From Halodurantibacterium daqingensis (GTDB taxonomy: Bacteria > Pseudomonadota > Alphaproteobacteria > Rhodobacterales > Rhodobacteraceae): a stretch of DNA of 64,000 nucleotides. The stretch is taken from contig NZ_JBHTFQ010000002.1 in NCBI RefSeq assembly GCF_042666235.1, positions 248,001 through 312,000 of the forward strand, written 5' to 3'. Of the stretch, positions 49,829 through 59,363 are shown in pieces. The first letter of the stretch is position 1, and each line of letters starts with the position of its first letter. The notes below the pieces were generated by a model. It was not told the DNA's origin and did no database searches. It saw only the letters and a list, made by a program, of their open reading frames with translations. The position numbers were made by a program, and so were the translations under genes.

Positions 49829-50551
49829 ATGATGGCCGCAATCTATGCCTGTTACGGAATGCCCAAATCGGGCTCCACCCTCGCGTTCGAGATGACGCTG
49901 GCGGTGCTCGAACTCGGCGGCATTCCTCAGCGCCGCCTGTCGCGCGAGGCGATTCCGGGCGAGACGGGCGCGAATGTGCTGCCGCTGTTCCGCCCGGTCT
50001 ACATCAAGGCTGCGCTGCGCGAGATCGGCGAGGCGGGCCATCCACGCCCGATCGCGATCCGCACGCACGGAGGGGTCTGGCAGATTACCGCCGACACGAT
50101 CGCCGCTGGCCAGATGATCGGTCAGGCGGTGGCGCGCGATCCGCGCGATCTGGCGCTGTCATTGCTTGATTCCGCACGGTTCGGCGGTGCCTGGGGCACA
50201 CGCGACGGTCAGCCTCTGGCGACGTTGGATGACGCCATGGAGATCGTGCGTGGACATGTGCACAAGTTCAGGCAATGGCAATCGCAGCCCGGGTTCCTGA
50301 CCCTGAATTACGAAGAACTCGCGTTCAAAAGCCACCGCGCGGTTGCCCGCATCGCCGCGCAGCTCGAGATCGAGGTGGACCCCAGGCAGGTGCTTTCCCG
50401 GATCGAGCGCCGCTTTACCCAATTGAACAAGGGCGTGTCGCAACGCTGGCGCGATGAAATGCCCCCCGAGGTGGCGAACCGCTACTATGACGAATTCGCC
50501 GAGTTCATCGAGACCTGGTGTCTGCCTCCCGGCCTGCCGGGCCGCGTCTGA
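49829..50551 (+). CDS. Sulfotransferase-like protein
   Basis: This 240-residue protein has a P-loop-like 5'-phosphosulfate loop near the N-terminus (YGMPKSGSTLAFEM). A segment AVARDPRDLALSLLDSAR matches the 3'-phosphate-binding region of sulfotransferases, which move sulfate from PAPS. No signal peptide is visible. The start at 49829 has GGAGG 8 nt upstream. The acceptor is unknown and there is no sulfate-activation gene nearby. Confidence 0.8.
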   Translation: MMAAIYACYGMPKSGSTLAFEMTLAVLELGGIPQRRLSREAIPGETGANVLPLFRPVYIKAALREIGEAGHPRPIAIRTHGGVWQITADTIAAGQMIGQAVARDPRDLALSLLDSARFGGAWGTRDGQPLATLDDAMEIVRGHVHKFRQWQSQPGFLTLNYEELAFKSHRAVARIAAQLEIEVDPRQVLSRIERRFTQLNKGVSQRWRDEMPPEVANRYYDEFAEFIETWCLPPGLPGRV

Positions 50552-51184
50552 CCCGGAGCCATCGCCTCAAGCCTGCCCATTGCGGACGGTGATGGCCGCG
50601 CAGACGCGCCCGCAGCCGTTTCGGCCGGCACAGGCAGGGCCGGCACCACCCCGCGCAACCGCCGCGGGCATCTGCCCGCGGCCCGGCCCAACGGGATGAG
50701 CCTGCCGAAGGCGGGCGAAGACGGGCGGGAGCGCCCCCCACACGCCCGGCTGCCTTTGCCGTCCGGGCGTTGTGCAGATGGTGGCTCCCCGCGCGCCTGC
50801 CGGCGATCCGTCGCTCACGCCGCGCAACGCCGCCGGGTCCGCAGGGTCACCGAAGCCAGGGTGGCACGGCCGGGCGCCGCCTCCGCGTGATGCGATCCAG
50901 GACGAGAACCGAACGACTTTCGTCCGCAGCGCGTCGCGCACTGCCGTTGCCACAGCGGCACCGCAGCCGCAGGGGCGTCATGGACACAGCTGCACCGTCA
51001 GCGCAGATGCACATCGAAACCGTGGTTTGACGCTGCCGTGCCCGGCTGCACATTTGCATCCGGCTGACCCAGGGGGCAACCCGGGCCTCGCCCAGGGCCC
51101 GCGGCCCCCGGAACATCCGTTCCGGCAGCTGCCCAGCCCTCGGGGGAGGCCACTGCCGTGCCCCCGGAGCCATGGCAACAGGCG
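50552..51184. other. 633-nt spacer holding structured repeat C
   Basis: This spacer lies between the convergent sulfotransferase-like gene and ilvN. Repeat copy C is at 50661-50734. I see no gene or terminator with a T-run in the remainder (50735-51184). Confidence 0.6.
50661..50734 (+). repeat. Structured intergenic repeat, copy C
   Basis: Hairpin 1 is GCCGCGGGC-ATCT-GCCCGCGGC (50661-50682). Box 1 GGCCCAACGGGATGA lies at 50685-50699. Hairpin 2 is GCCTGCC-GAA-GGCGGGC (50700-50716, one G-U pair), and box 2 GAAGACGGGCGGGAGCGC at 50717-50734. Boxes match copies A and B exactly. Confidence 0.85.
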
Positions 51185-51745
51185 TTACATCCCGCGTGCG
51201 AGTGCTGCTACCCCGGTCCGGGCGATCTCGCGCAGGCCCAGCGGCCGCATCAGCTCGGCAAAGGCGTCGATCTTCTCGCCGGTGCCGGTGATCTCGAACA
51301 CGAAGCTCTCCAACGTCGAATCCACCACATTGGCGCGGAAGATATCCGCCAGCCGCAGCGCCTCGACCCGTTGATCGCCCTTGCCCGCGACCTTGAGCAG
51401 CGCAAGCTCCCGCTCGACCGAGGGGCCCTCGACCGTCAGGTCATGGACCTCGTGCACCGGCACCATCCGGTCCAGCTGGGCCTTGATCTGCTCGATCACC
51501 TGCGGCGTGCCGCGCGTGACGATGGTGATGCGCGACCGATGGCCCTGATGGTCCACCTCGGCCACGGTCAGGCTTTCGATGTTGTAGCCGCGGCCTGAAA
51601 ACAGGCCGATCACCCGGGCGAGAACGCCGCTTTCATTGTCGACGAGCAGGGCAAGCGTATGGGTTTCGATCACATCGGCATAGGGATCGCGCAGATCATA
51701 GGCCGAATGGCGGGAGGAGCCTTGCTGGATATTCAAACGGGTCAT
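51185..51745 (-). CDS. ilvN: Acetolactate synthase small (regulatory) subunit
   Basis: This 186-residue regulatory subunit mediates valine feedback on acetolactate synthase. An ACT domain (about residues 27-100) has THTLALLVDNESGVLARVIGLFSGRGYNIESL. A second ALS_ss domain (about 105-180) has LALLKVAG and RANVVDSTLESFVFEITG. It starts 41 nt after ilvB on the same strand. It is also called ilvH. Confidence 0.95.
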   Translation of the reverse strand: MTRLNIQQGSSRHSAYDLRDPYADVIETHTLALLVDNESGVLARVIGLFSGRGYNIESLTVAEVDHQGHRSRITIVTRGTPQVIEQIKAQLDRMVPVHEVHDLTVEGPSVERELALLKVAGKGDQRVEALRLADIFRANVVDSTLESFVFEITGTGEKIDAFAELMRPLGLREIARTGVAALARGM

Positions 51746-51786
51746 ATCTGTTCTTTCCGAAATCGCTATGGGCCAGGGCGCCCGGT

Positions 51787-53541
<1,755 letters not shown>

Positions 53542-53580
53542 CGCTTGCTCCATCGCCTCTCGGCTGCCGTTGTTGCTGGT

Positions 53581-53653
53581 AACAAAAAGCCCCCGGAGTT
53601 TCCTCGGGGGCGCATGGGGTCCATCAAGGGAGTCCGGTTACCGGCCCATGCGC
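53581..53653 (-). promoter_or_regulatory. Transcription attenuator of ilvBN
   Basis: On the minus strand, GCGCATGGG (53645-53653, inside the leader peptide end) can pair with CCCATGCGC (53610-53618). The latter overlaps the foot of a terminator hairpin (GCCCCCG...CGGGGGC, 53589-53611) followed by TTTTTGTT. Ribosome stalling on the Ile/Leu/Val codons would decide which structure forms, as in classical branched-chain amino acid attenuation. The terminator lies about 40 nt before the ilvB start. Confidence 0.82.
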
Positions 53654-53688
53654 GTCTTTCCTACAAGTACGAGAATGCCGGTCATCAT
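53638..53688 (-). CDS. ilv leader peptide (16 aa)
   Basis: The short frame encodes MMTGILVLVGKTRMGR. Five successive control codons ATT CTC GTA CTT GTA read Ile-Leu-Val-Leu-Val. AAGGA lies 7 nt before the second ATG, which may be the true start. The stop codon falls between the arms of the antiterminator. This is the sensing element of the attenuator; the peptide itself needs no function. Confidence 0.82.
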   Translation of the reverse strand: MMTGILVLVGKTRMGR

Positions 53689-53712
53689 CGGGTCCTTCCG
53701 TTACCGAACCGG

Positions 53713-53741
53713 ACATTATGGGCGGGTCACCGGGGCGTCAA
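53713..53741 (-). promoter_or_regulatory. ilvBN promoter
   Basis: On the minus strand TTGACG (53736-53741) and TAATGT (53713-53718) are 17 nt apart, about 25 nt upstream of the leader peptide. CATAAT, 2 nt upstream of that -10, is an alternative at 15-nt spacing. Confidence 0.5.
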
Positions 53742-53761
53742 CCGGCAATATCGGAAATTTT

Positions 53762-53778
53762 ATATCCCGGCGGGATAT
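53762..53778. repeat. Palindrome ATATCCCG-G-CGGGATAT upstream of the ilvBN promoter
   Basis: This is a perfect 8-bp palindrome with a single central base in an A+T-rich setting, about 20 nt upstream of the ilv -35. It could be an operator, or part of a weak terminator for the ate gene, whose stop is at 53885. On the plus strand it is followed by TTTTT, but no plus-strand gene leads into it. Confidence 0.5.
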
Positions 53779-53884
53779 TTTTCCGCATCTAAGTTTCGCA
53801 AGGTGGCGTTTCCGGGCAAGAAACCGTGATTGCGGCCATGTCGCTGCCGCGCATGACCGGCGCGTCGCGGCGCGGGACCGAGGC

Positions 53885-54721
53885 TCAGCCCCTGCCGGCG
53901 CGGGTGTCGGGCAGGCTGATGCGGGCCACCTGCTCGGCGATCGGATCCACCGCAAGGGGATGGGTTTCCGAACTGTAGCTTTCCGGGTCGCCGATCGGCT
54001 GCCATTCGCCGCCCCGGTAAATCTCGAGCCCGCTGAAGCGGGCCTTGTAGCCCATCTTGCGGCTGCCCGGCACCCAGTAGCCCAGATAGACGAAGGGCAA
54101 CCCCGCCTCGCGCGCCAGCGCGATGTGGTCCAGCACCACATAGGTGCCAAGGCTCGTATCCATCCGGTCGGGATCGTAGAAGGAATAGACCATGCTCAGC
54201 CCGTCATCCATCACATCGGTCAGGCAGACGGCAGTCAGCTGGCGGCGGCGTTCGCCGGGTTCGGGCGGGCGGGAATACTCGACGACGCGGCTGCGGATCG
54301 GTGTTTCCTCGATCATCGCGGCGAATTCGAAGATGTCCATATCGGCCATGCCGCCATCGGCGTGGCGGCTGTCGAGGTAGCGGCGGAACAGCGCGAACTG
54401 GTCCTCGGTGGCCCAGGGGCTGGTCGCCTCGCGTCTGAGGTCGGCATTGCGCCGCAGGGTGCGGCGCTGGCTTCGCGACGGCGTGAAATCCGCGACCCGG
54501 ATGCGCGCCGACATGCAGGCGGTGCATTCCGAGCAGGACGGCCGATACAGCACATTCTGCGAGCGCCGGAAGCCCTGTTTGGACAGGGCATCATTCAGCT
54601 TCTCGGCATAGTCGCCCTGCAGGGCGGTGAACAGCTTCCGTTCCTGCCGCCCGTCCAGATACGGGCAGGGTTGCGGAGCCGTCACATAGAACTGGGGCAC
54701 TATGGGAAGGGTATGACGCAT
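53885..54721 (-). CDS. ate: Aminoacyl-tRNA-protein transferase (Ate/Bpt type)
   Basis: This 278-residue enzyme adds Leu (or Arg) from tRNA to N-terminal acidic residues, marking proteins for ClpS/ClpAP degradation. The N-terminal domain has PCPYL and the cysteine cluster CSECTACMS (CxxCxxC). The C-terminal GNAT-like core has YVVLDHIALAREAGLPFVYLGYWV and KMGYKARF. The start at 54721 gives the standard MRHTLPIVPQFYVTA opening; earlier in-frame sequence is not conserved-looking. Confidence 0.92.
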   Translation of the reverse strand: MRHTLPIVPQFYVTAPQPCPYLDGRQERKLFTALQGDYAEKLNDALSKQGFRRSQNVLYRPSCSECTACMSARIRVADFTPSRSQRRTLRRNADLRREATSPWATEDQFALFRRYLDSRHADGGMADMDIFEFAAMIEETPIRSRVVEYSRPPEPGERRRQLTAVCLTDVMDDGLSMVYSFYDPDRMDTSLGTYVVLDHIALAREAGLPFVYLGYWVPGSRKMGYKARFSGLEIYRGGEWQPIGDPESYSSETHPLAVDPIAEQVARISLPDTRAGRG

Positions 54722-55033
54722 GTTGTCGGCGGGCCTTGCGGTTGTTCCGGACGTGGTCCTGCCCCCCGAGGTTAGCAAGAGGCCACAGCATCGCCAAGTG
54801 GGCTTTTTACCCGCGCGTTGCAAGCCCGTCACCGATCCTTGATCCGATCATCCCGCCCCGGAAATGCCGGAAACCCCACAAGGGGTGCAGTATAAGCGGT
54901 GAGCTGCCCGGCCAGCGCCACGTCGCCCAAACCGCGAGGAAGGCGCCGGGCCCCCGGCCCTCCGGCCGTATCCGGGATGACCAGCGCAGCGCCCGGGCCA
55001 AGACAGGGCGGCCGGCGGCCGCCCTGTTCGCGA
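54722..55033. other. 312-nt spacer with a perfect 12-bp hairpin
   Basis: Near the right end, ACAGGGCGGCCG and CGGCCGCCCTGT (55003-55027) form a perfect palindrome just after the DUF2852 stop. Without a T-run it may stabilise or weakly terminate that mRNA. To its left, CGGGATGA and AGACAGGGCGG are weakly similar to the boxes of the structured repeat. No gene is seen. Confidence 0.45.
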
Positions 55034-55426
55034 TCAGACCTGTTCGTCGTTGCGGGGCGCACGGGCGGTTCGGGCGCGATCCTCCATGAACTGGTCGAAC
55101 TCGGTCTTGTCCTTGGCTTCGCGCAGCCGGGTCAGGAAGGCTTCGAATGCCTCCTGTTCTTCCTCAAGCCGGCGCAGCGTATCGGCCTTGTAGGCGTCAA
55201 AGGCGCTGTTGCCGGAACTGCGGGTGCCATGGAAGGGGCGGGCCTTGCGGCGCGAGGTGCAGGAAAACATGCGTTTGCTCCAGATCATGTAGGCAAGGAT
55301 GGCAAGGCCCAGGGGCCAGAACAGGATGAATCCAAGGATCATCGCGACGATCCAGGCGGGCCTGCCGCGCTGGTCCAGCCAGGCTTCGACCTGAGAAGGC
55401 CAGCTGGTGATCGAGGTGGTGGTCAT
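55034..55426 (-). CDS. DUF2852 family membrane protein
   Basis: This 130-residue protein has one membrane helix (about residues 23-48, PAWIVAMILGFILFWPLGLAILAY). It is followed by a basic Ser/Arg segment and a charged C-terminal coiled coil (about 72-115, ADTLRRLEEEQEAFEAFLTRL). This is the DUF2852 layout; function is unknown. AAGGAG lies 8 nt before the ATG. Two 19-bp operators bracket its promoter, so it is probably tightly repressed. Confidence 0.85.
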   Translation of the reverse strand: MTTTSITSWPSQVEAWLDQRGRPAWIVAMILGFILFWPLGLAILAYMIWSKRMFSCTSRRKARPFHGTRSSGNSAFDAYKADTLRRLEEEQEAFEAFLTRLREAKDKTEFDQFMEDRARTARAPRNDEQV

Positions 55427-55450
55427 GGGCGCTGCTCCTTTCGGCGGGGG

Positions 55451-55527
55451 ATGTAAATCGCTTTCACATCCCCAAGATCGGCACGGTTCCCGCGCCGGTC
55501 AAGGGGTGATGTGAATCTTTTTTACAT
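55451..55527 (-). promoter_or_regulatory. Promoter of the DUF2852 gene bracketed by two 19-bp operators
   Basis: Site 1 is ATGTAAATCGCTTTCACAT (55451-55469) and site 2 is ATGTGAATCTTTTTTACAT (55509-55527). Both fit ATGTRAA-N5-TTYACAT, with centres 58 bp apart. Between them on the minus strand TTGACC (55497-55502) and GATCTT (55474-55479, weak) are 17 nt apart. Site 1 covers the start point and site 2 lies just upstream of the -35. The regulator is unknown. Confidence 0.7.
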
Positions 55528-55538
55528 GCCTCGGAGGA

Positions 55539-56009
55539 TCAGACGGTGAAGTCCTGCCGCTCGGCGCCGCTGACCGCGAGCAGGCGTTCGGGCGTGATGG
55601 CGAAGATGTGGCGCGGCGTTCCCGCGGCAGCCCAGACCAGCGGGAAGTCATGCAGCCGCGGATCGCAGAAGCTGCGGATCGGGGTCAGATGCCCCACCGG
55701 TGCCACCCCGCCGATGGCAAAGCCGGTTTCGGTGCGGATCTGCGTGGCCTCGGCCTTGCCCAGGGGTTCCCCCGCCAGGGCCGAGGCCTTCGCGGCGCAG
55801 ACCTGATTGCCGCCCGCCGTCAGGAACAGGAACAACCGTCCCGAGCGATCGCCCCGGAACACGATCGACTTGACGATCTGGTCAAGCCCGCAGCCTGCCG
55901 CATCCGCCGCCTGAGCGGCCGTGCGGGTTTCGGCCTGCATCTCGAGGATCTCGCCACTTTCGCCGGCCTGTTTCAGGGCCTCCCGCACGCGCGTTACGCT
56001 CTTGCTCAT
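55539..56009 (-). CDS. YbaK/EbsC-type aminoacyl-tRNA deacylase
   Basis: This is a 156-residue editing-domain protein of the YbaK/ProX family that hydrolyses mischarged tRNA-Pro. It has the conserved Lys in DQIVKSIVFRG and the GGVAPVGHL loop. AAGGAG lies 6 nt before the ATG at 56009. It is divergent from glnE across 72 nt and its end lies just upstream of the DUF2852 operators. Whether it edits Cys- or Ala-tRNA-Pro is not visible. Confidence 0.88.
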   Translation of the reverse strand: MSKSVTRVREALKQAGESGEILEMQAETRTAAQAADAAGCGLDQIVKSIVFRGDRSGRLFLFLTAGGNQVCAAKASALAGEPLGKAEATQIRTETGFAIGGVAPVGHLTPIRSFCDPRLHDFPLVWAAAGTPRHIFAITPERLLAVSGAERQDFTV

Positions 56010-56046
56010 GCTGTACTCCTTTCCCTCTGTGGTCCGCTGATCCTGG

Positions 56047-56076
56047 TTGACCCGGCTCGCGCGCCACCGCAATCAT
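56047..56076 (+). promoter_or_regulatory. Promoter abutting glnE
   Basis: TTGACC (56047-56052), an 18-nt spacer and AATCAT (56071-56076) end 5 nt before the glnE ATG. No ribosome site is present, so initiation at or near the ATG and leaderless translation are predicted. Confidence 0.45.
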
Positions 56077-56081
56077 GCGCC

Positions 56082-58856
56082 ATGACCTTTGCCCAACGCA
56101 TCACCCGCTGTCCCATTCCCCATGATCGCACCGCGGGCGCCGAGGCGGCCGAGGCACTTGGTGCGACAGGCGCGCTGGCCGAGCTTGCCGCAGGGGTAGC
56201 TGGCTGCAGCCCCTATCTCAAGGGCCTTGTCCTGCGCGAACGCGATTGGCTGGCCAAGGCACTGACCCGTCCGCCGGAACGGGTGCTCGAGGAAACGCTG
56301 GGCGCGCTTGACGCCGTGCCGCTGGCCGATCTGGGCGAGGCCCTGCGCGCGGCCAAGCGCCGGCTGGCGGTTCTGGCGGGGCTGGCGGATGCCGGAGGGG
56401 TCTGGACGCTCGAGGAGGTGACCGGCGCCCTGACCGCGCTGGCCGACCGGTCGGTGCATCTGGCGCTGACGCGGCTCGTCGCCGAGGAGATCCGTCGCGG
56501 CAAGCTTCCCGGCGCCGCGCCCGAGGATGCGGCGCGGGCAGGGGGGATGGTCGCGCTTGCAATGGGCAAGATGGGTGCGGGCGAACTGAACTATTCCTCG
56601 GACATCGATCTGATCTGCCTGTTCGACGAAAGCCGCTATGAGGCGGCCGATTACCACGAGGCCCGCGCCGCCTTCATCCGCGTGACGCGCAAGATGACGG
56701 CGCTTCTGTCCGATCCGATGGCGGGCGGCTATGTGTTCCGCACCGATCTGCGGCTGCGGCCCGATGCCTCGGTCACGCCGGTCTGCCTGTCGATGGAAGC
56801 CGCCGAGCGCTATTACGAAAGCCTTGGCCGCACCTGGGAACGCGCCGCCTATATCAAGGCCCGCCCCTGTGGGGGAGATCTGGAGGCGGGCGCGCGGTTT
56901 CTGCGCACGCTGACGCCCTTTGTCTGGCGCAAGCATCTTGATTTTGCCGCAATCCAGGATGCGCATGACATGCGCCTGCGGATCCGCGACCACAAGGGGC
57001 TGCACGGCCGGCTGGTGCTGGAAGGCCACGACATGAAGCTGGGCCGCGGCGGCATCCGCGAGATCGAGTTCTTCACCCAGACCCGCCAGATCATCGCCGG
57101 CGGCCGCGACGCCGATCTGCGCGAACGGGGCACGGTGCCGGCGCTGCGGGCCCTTGCCGCGAAAGGCTGGGTTCCCGATCCGGTGGCCGAAGAGCTGATC
57201 ACGCTGTACCGCCACCACCGCGAGGTCGAGCACCGCCTGCAGATGATCCATGATGCCCAGACCCATGCCCTGCCAACCACGCCCGAAGGATTTGACCGGC
57301 TCGCGCGGTTCATGGGCGAAGCGGACACGGTGCGCTGGCGCGACGGGGTGCTGGCGCGGCTTGATCGGGTTGCCGAACTCACCGAGGATTTCTTTGCTCC
57401 CGGCGAAGCCTCCGAAGGGCCGCCGCTGTCGGCCCGCGCGGCGGCGATCGTCGAGGGCTGGCGCAGCTATCCCGCGCTGCGTTCGGCCCGCGCGGTCGAG
57501 ATCTTTGACCGGGTGCGGCCGGAATTGCTGACGCGCCTGAACCGCGCCGCCAATCCGGACGAGGCGCTGACGCAGTTCGACGGCTTTCTGGCAGGATTGC
57601 CTGCGGGGGTTCAGCTTTTCTCGCTGTTCGACGCCAATCCGCAGCTGACGCAGCTGATCGTGGACATTGCGGCCACGGCGCCGGGGCTGGCGCGCTATCT
57701 TTCGCGCAATTCGGCGGTGCTGGATGCGGTGATCGGCGGGGATTTCTTTGCCCCCTGGCCCGGGACCGCCGCATTGCAGGCCGAGCTGTCGCGGCACCTG
57801 CAAGAACCTGCGGATTACGAGCGCAAGCTGGACGCGGCGCGGCGCTGGGCGAAGGAATGGCATTTCCGGATCGGCGTGCATCACCTGCGCGGGATCACCG
57901 ATGCCTTCGAAAGCGCCAAGCATTATGCCGAACTGGCCGAGGCGGTGGTGGCCGCCCTCTGGCCGGTCTGCCTTGCGGAATTTGCCAGTCGGCATGGGGC
58001 GCCGCCCGGACGGGGCGCGGCGGTCATCGGGATGGGCAGCCTTGGCGCCGGGCGGCTGAACGCGGCATCCGATCTCGACCTGATCGTGATCTATGACGCG
58101 CAAGGCGTTGAGAATTCGGATGGGCCGCGCCCGCTGGCTGCCCGAAGCTATTATGCGCGGCTGACCCAAGCCCTTGTCACGGCGCTGACTGCGCCGATGG
58201 CCGAGGGCCGGCTCTACGAGGTGGACATGCGGCTGCGCCCTTCGGGGCGGCAGGGGCCAGTGGCAACCAGTCTTGCCGCCTTCCGCGCCTATCAGCGGGA
58301 TGAGGCCTGGACATGGGAACATCTTGCCCTGACGCGCGCGCGTGCAGTGGCCGGAAATCCCGAGCTGGGCGACGAGGTCGAGGCGTTCCGCCGCAGCCTG
58401 CTGGCCGAGAAAGGCCAGGCCGATCATGTGTTGCGTGACGTGGCCGAGATGCGCCAGCGCCTGCGGCAGGCCAAGCCCGGCGACGGGCCCTGGGATGCCA
58501 AGGCCGGCGCCGGGCGGCTGCAGGACATCGAGCTTCTGGCCCAGACGGCGGCGCTGCTGTCGGGCGATCCGGCGCGGCGGGTCGAGGCCCAGCTGCGCGC
58601 CGGCGGCCGCGCGGGATGGCTTGAGGCCCAACAGGAACAGGCGGTGCTGACGGCCTATCGTCTGCTGTGGCGCCTGCAGGCGGCCGGGCGGCTGCTGAGC
58701 GACCGTCCGCTTGACATGGGCGATCTGGGCGAGGGCGGCTGCGCCTTTCTTCTGCGCGAGCTGGACGCGACCGACATCCCCGCCCTGCGGGACCGCCTGG
58801 ATCAGGCGGTTGCGGCGGCGGCGGCGGTGATCGACGACCGGGTGGGAGCGCTGTAG
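56082..58856 (+). CDS. glnE: Bifunctional glutamine synthetase adenylyltransferase/deadenylase
   Basis: This 924-residue enzyme adenylylates and deadenylylates glutamine synthetase in response to PII and glutamine. It has two nucleotidyltransferase domains. The N-terminal one has GKMGAGELNYSSDIDLICLF (deadenylylation), and the C-terminal one has GMGSLGAGRLNAASDLDLIV (adenylylation). A helical GlnD-like region lies between them. The ATG at 56082 begins the recognisable N-terminus; it lacks a Shine-Dalgarno sequence and directly follows a promoter. Confidence 0.95.
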   Translation: MTFAQRITRCPIPHDRTAGAEAAEALGATGALAELAAGVAGCSPYLKGLVLRERDWLAKALTRPPERVLEETLGALDAVPLADLGEALRAAKRRLAVLAGLADAGGVWTLEEVTGALTALADRSVHLALTRLVAEEIRRGKLPGAAPEDAARAGGMVALAMGKMGAGELNYSSDIDLICLFDESRYEAADYHEARAAFIRVTRKMTALLSDPMAGGYVFRTDLRLRPDASVTPVCLSMEAAERYYESLGRTWERAAYIKARPCGGDLEAGARFLRTLTPFVWRKHLDFAAIQDAHDMRLRIRDHKGLHGRLVLEGHDMKLGRGGIREIEFFTQTRQIIAGGRDADLRERGTVPALRALAAKGWVPDPVAEELITLYRHHREVEHRLQMIHDAQTHALPTTPEGFDRLARFMGEADTVRWRDGVLARLDRVAELTEDFFAPGEASEGPPLSARAAAIVEGWRSYPALRSARAVEIFDRVRPELLTRLNRAANPDEALTQFDGFLAGLPAGVQLFSLFDANPQLTQLIVDIAATAPGLARYLSRNSAVLDAVIGGDFFAPWPGTAALQAELSRHLQEPADYERKLDAARRWAKEWHFRIGVHHLRGITDAFESAKHYAELAEAVVAALWPVCLAEFASRHGAPPGRGAAVIGMGSLGAGRLNAASDLDLIVIYDAQGVENSDGPRPLAARSYYARLTQALVTALTAPMAEGRLYEVDMRLRPSGRQGPVATSLAAFRAYQRDEAWTWEHLALTRARAVAGNPELGDEVEAFRRSLLAEKGQADHVLRDVAEMRQRLRQAKPGDGPWDAKAGAGRLQDIELLAQTAALLSGDPARRVEAQLRAGGRAGWLEAQQEQAVLTAYRLLWRLQAAGRLLSDRPLDMGDLGEGGCAFLLRELDATDIPALRDRLDQAVAAAAAVIDDRVGAL

Positions 58857-59363
58857 AGCCGGCGATGAGCCCGAGCAGGCCGGGCCCCGCCGAAGGCTGA
58901 TGGGCCTCGGGATGCGCCCGCCCGCTTTCGTCCTTGCCGCCGGGGAGGCGTCTGGCGGCCCTGGAACTCGCGGAAGAATGCCGCCCCGCAATCCGCGCCG
59001 AGGCCACGGCAGCATACGCCCGCCTTCCGGGCGGTGAGCGCGAAGGCTTCGCGCCTTGACGCCTGCGATGAGGTCGAGCCCACCCCGGAGGGCAGCAAGG
59101 AAGCGGAAGATGTGCAGGCGGGCCGGGGTGGCCGGCGAAGGTGGCACACGCGACGGGCGCCAGACCCTGGGCCGGCCAGCGCTGTTCCGCGGGACGCCGG
59201 AGGATCAGCGGATCGTGCCGGCGGCCGAGGACCGGCCCGAGCGATGGCCGATGGCGGCACATTCGCTCGCCGCGGGCTGCCGGCCGGACCTTGCCCCGAT
59301 GATGCGCGGATCATGCGGCTGGCGGACAGGGCCGGACGGAAAGCCCGCCGGCGGCGGAAGTCT
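58857..59363. other. 507-nt gene-free spacer between convergent genes
   Basis: This lies between glnE and the hydrolase gene. I see no gene, T-run terminator or repeat copy. Confidence 0.55.

Noticed and set aside
54837..54850. TTGATCCGATCA as an FNR-type anaerobic box
   Set aside because: The spacing between half-sites is 3 nt and the last base is wrong; FNR needs TTGAT-N4-ATCAA.
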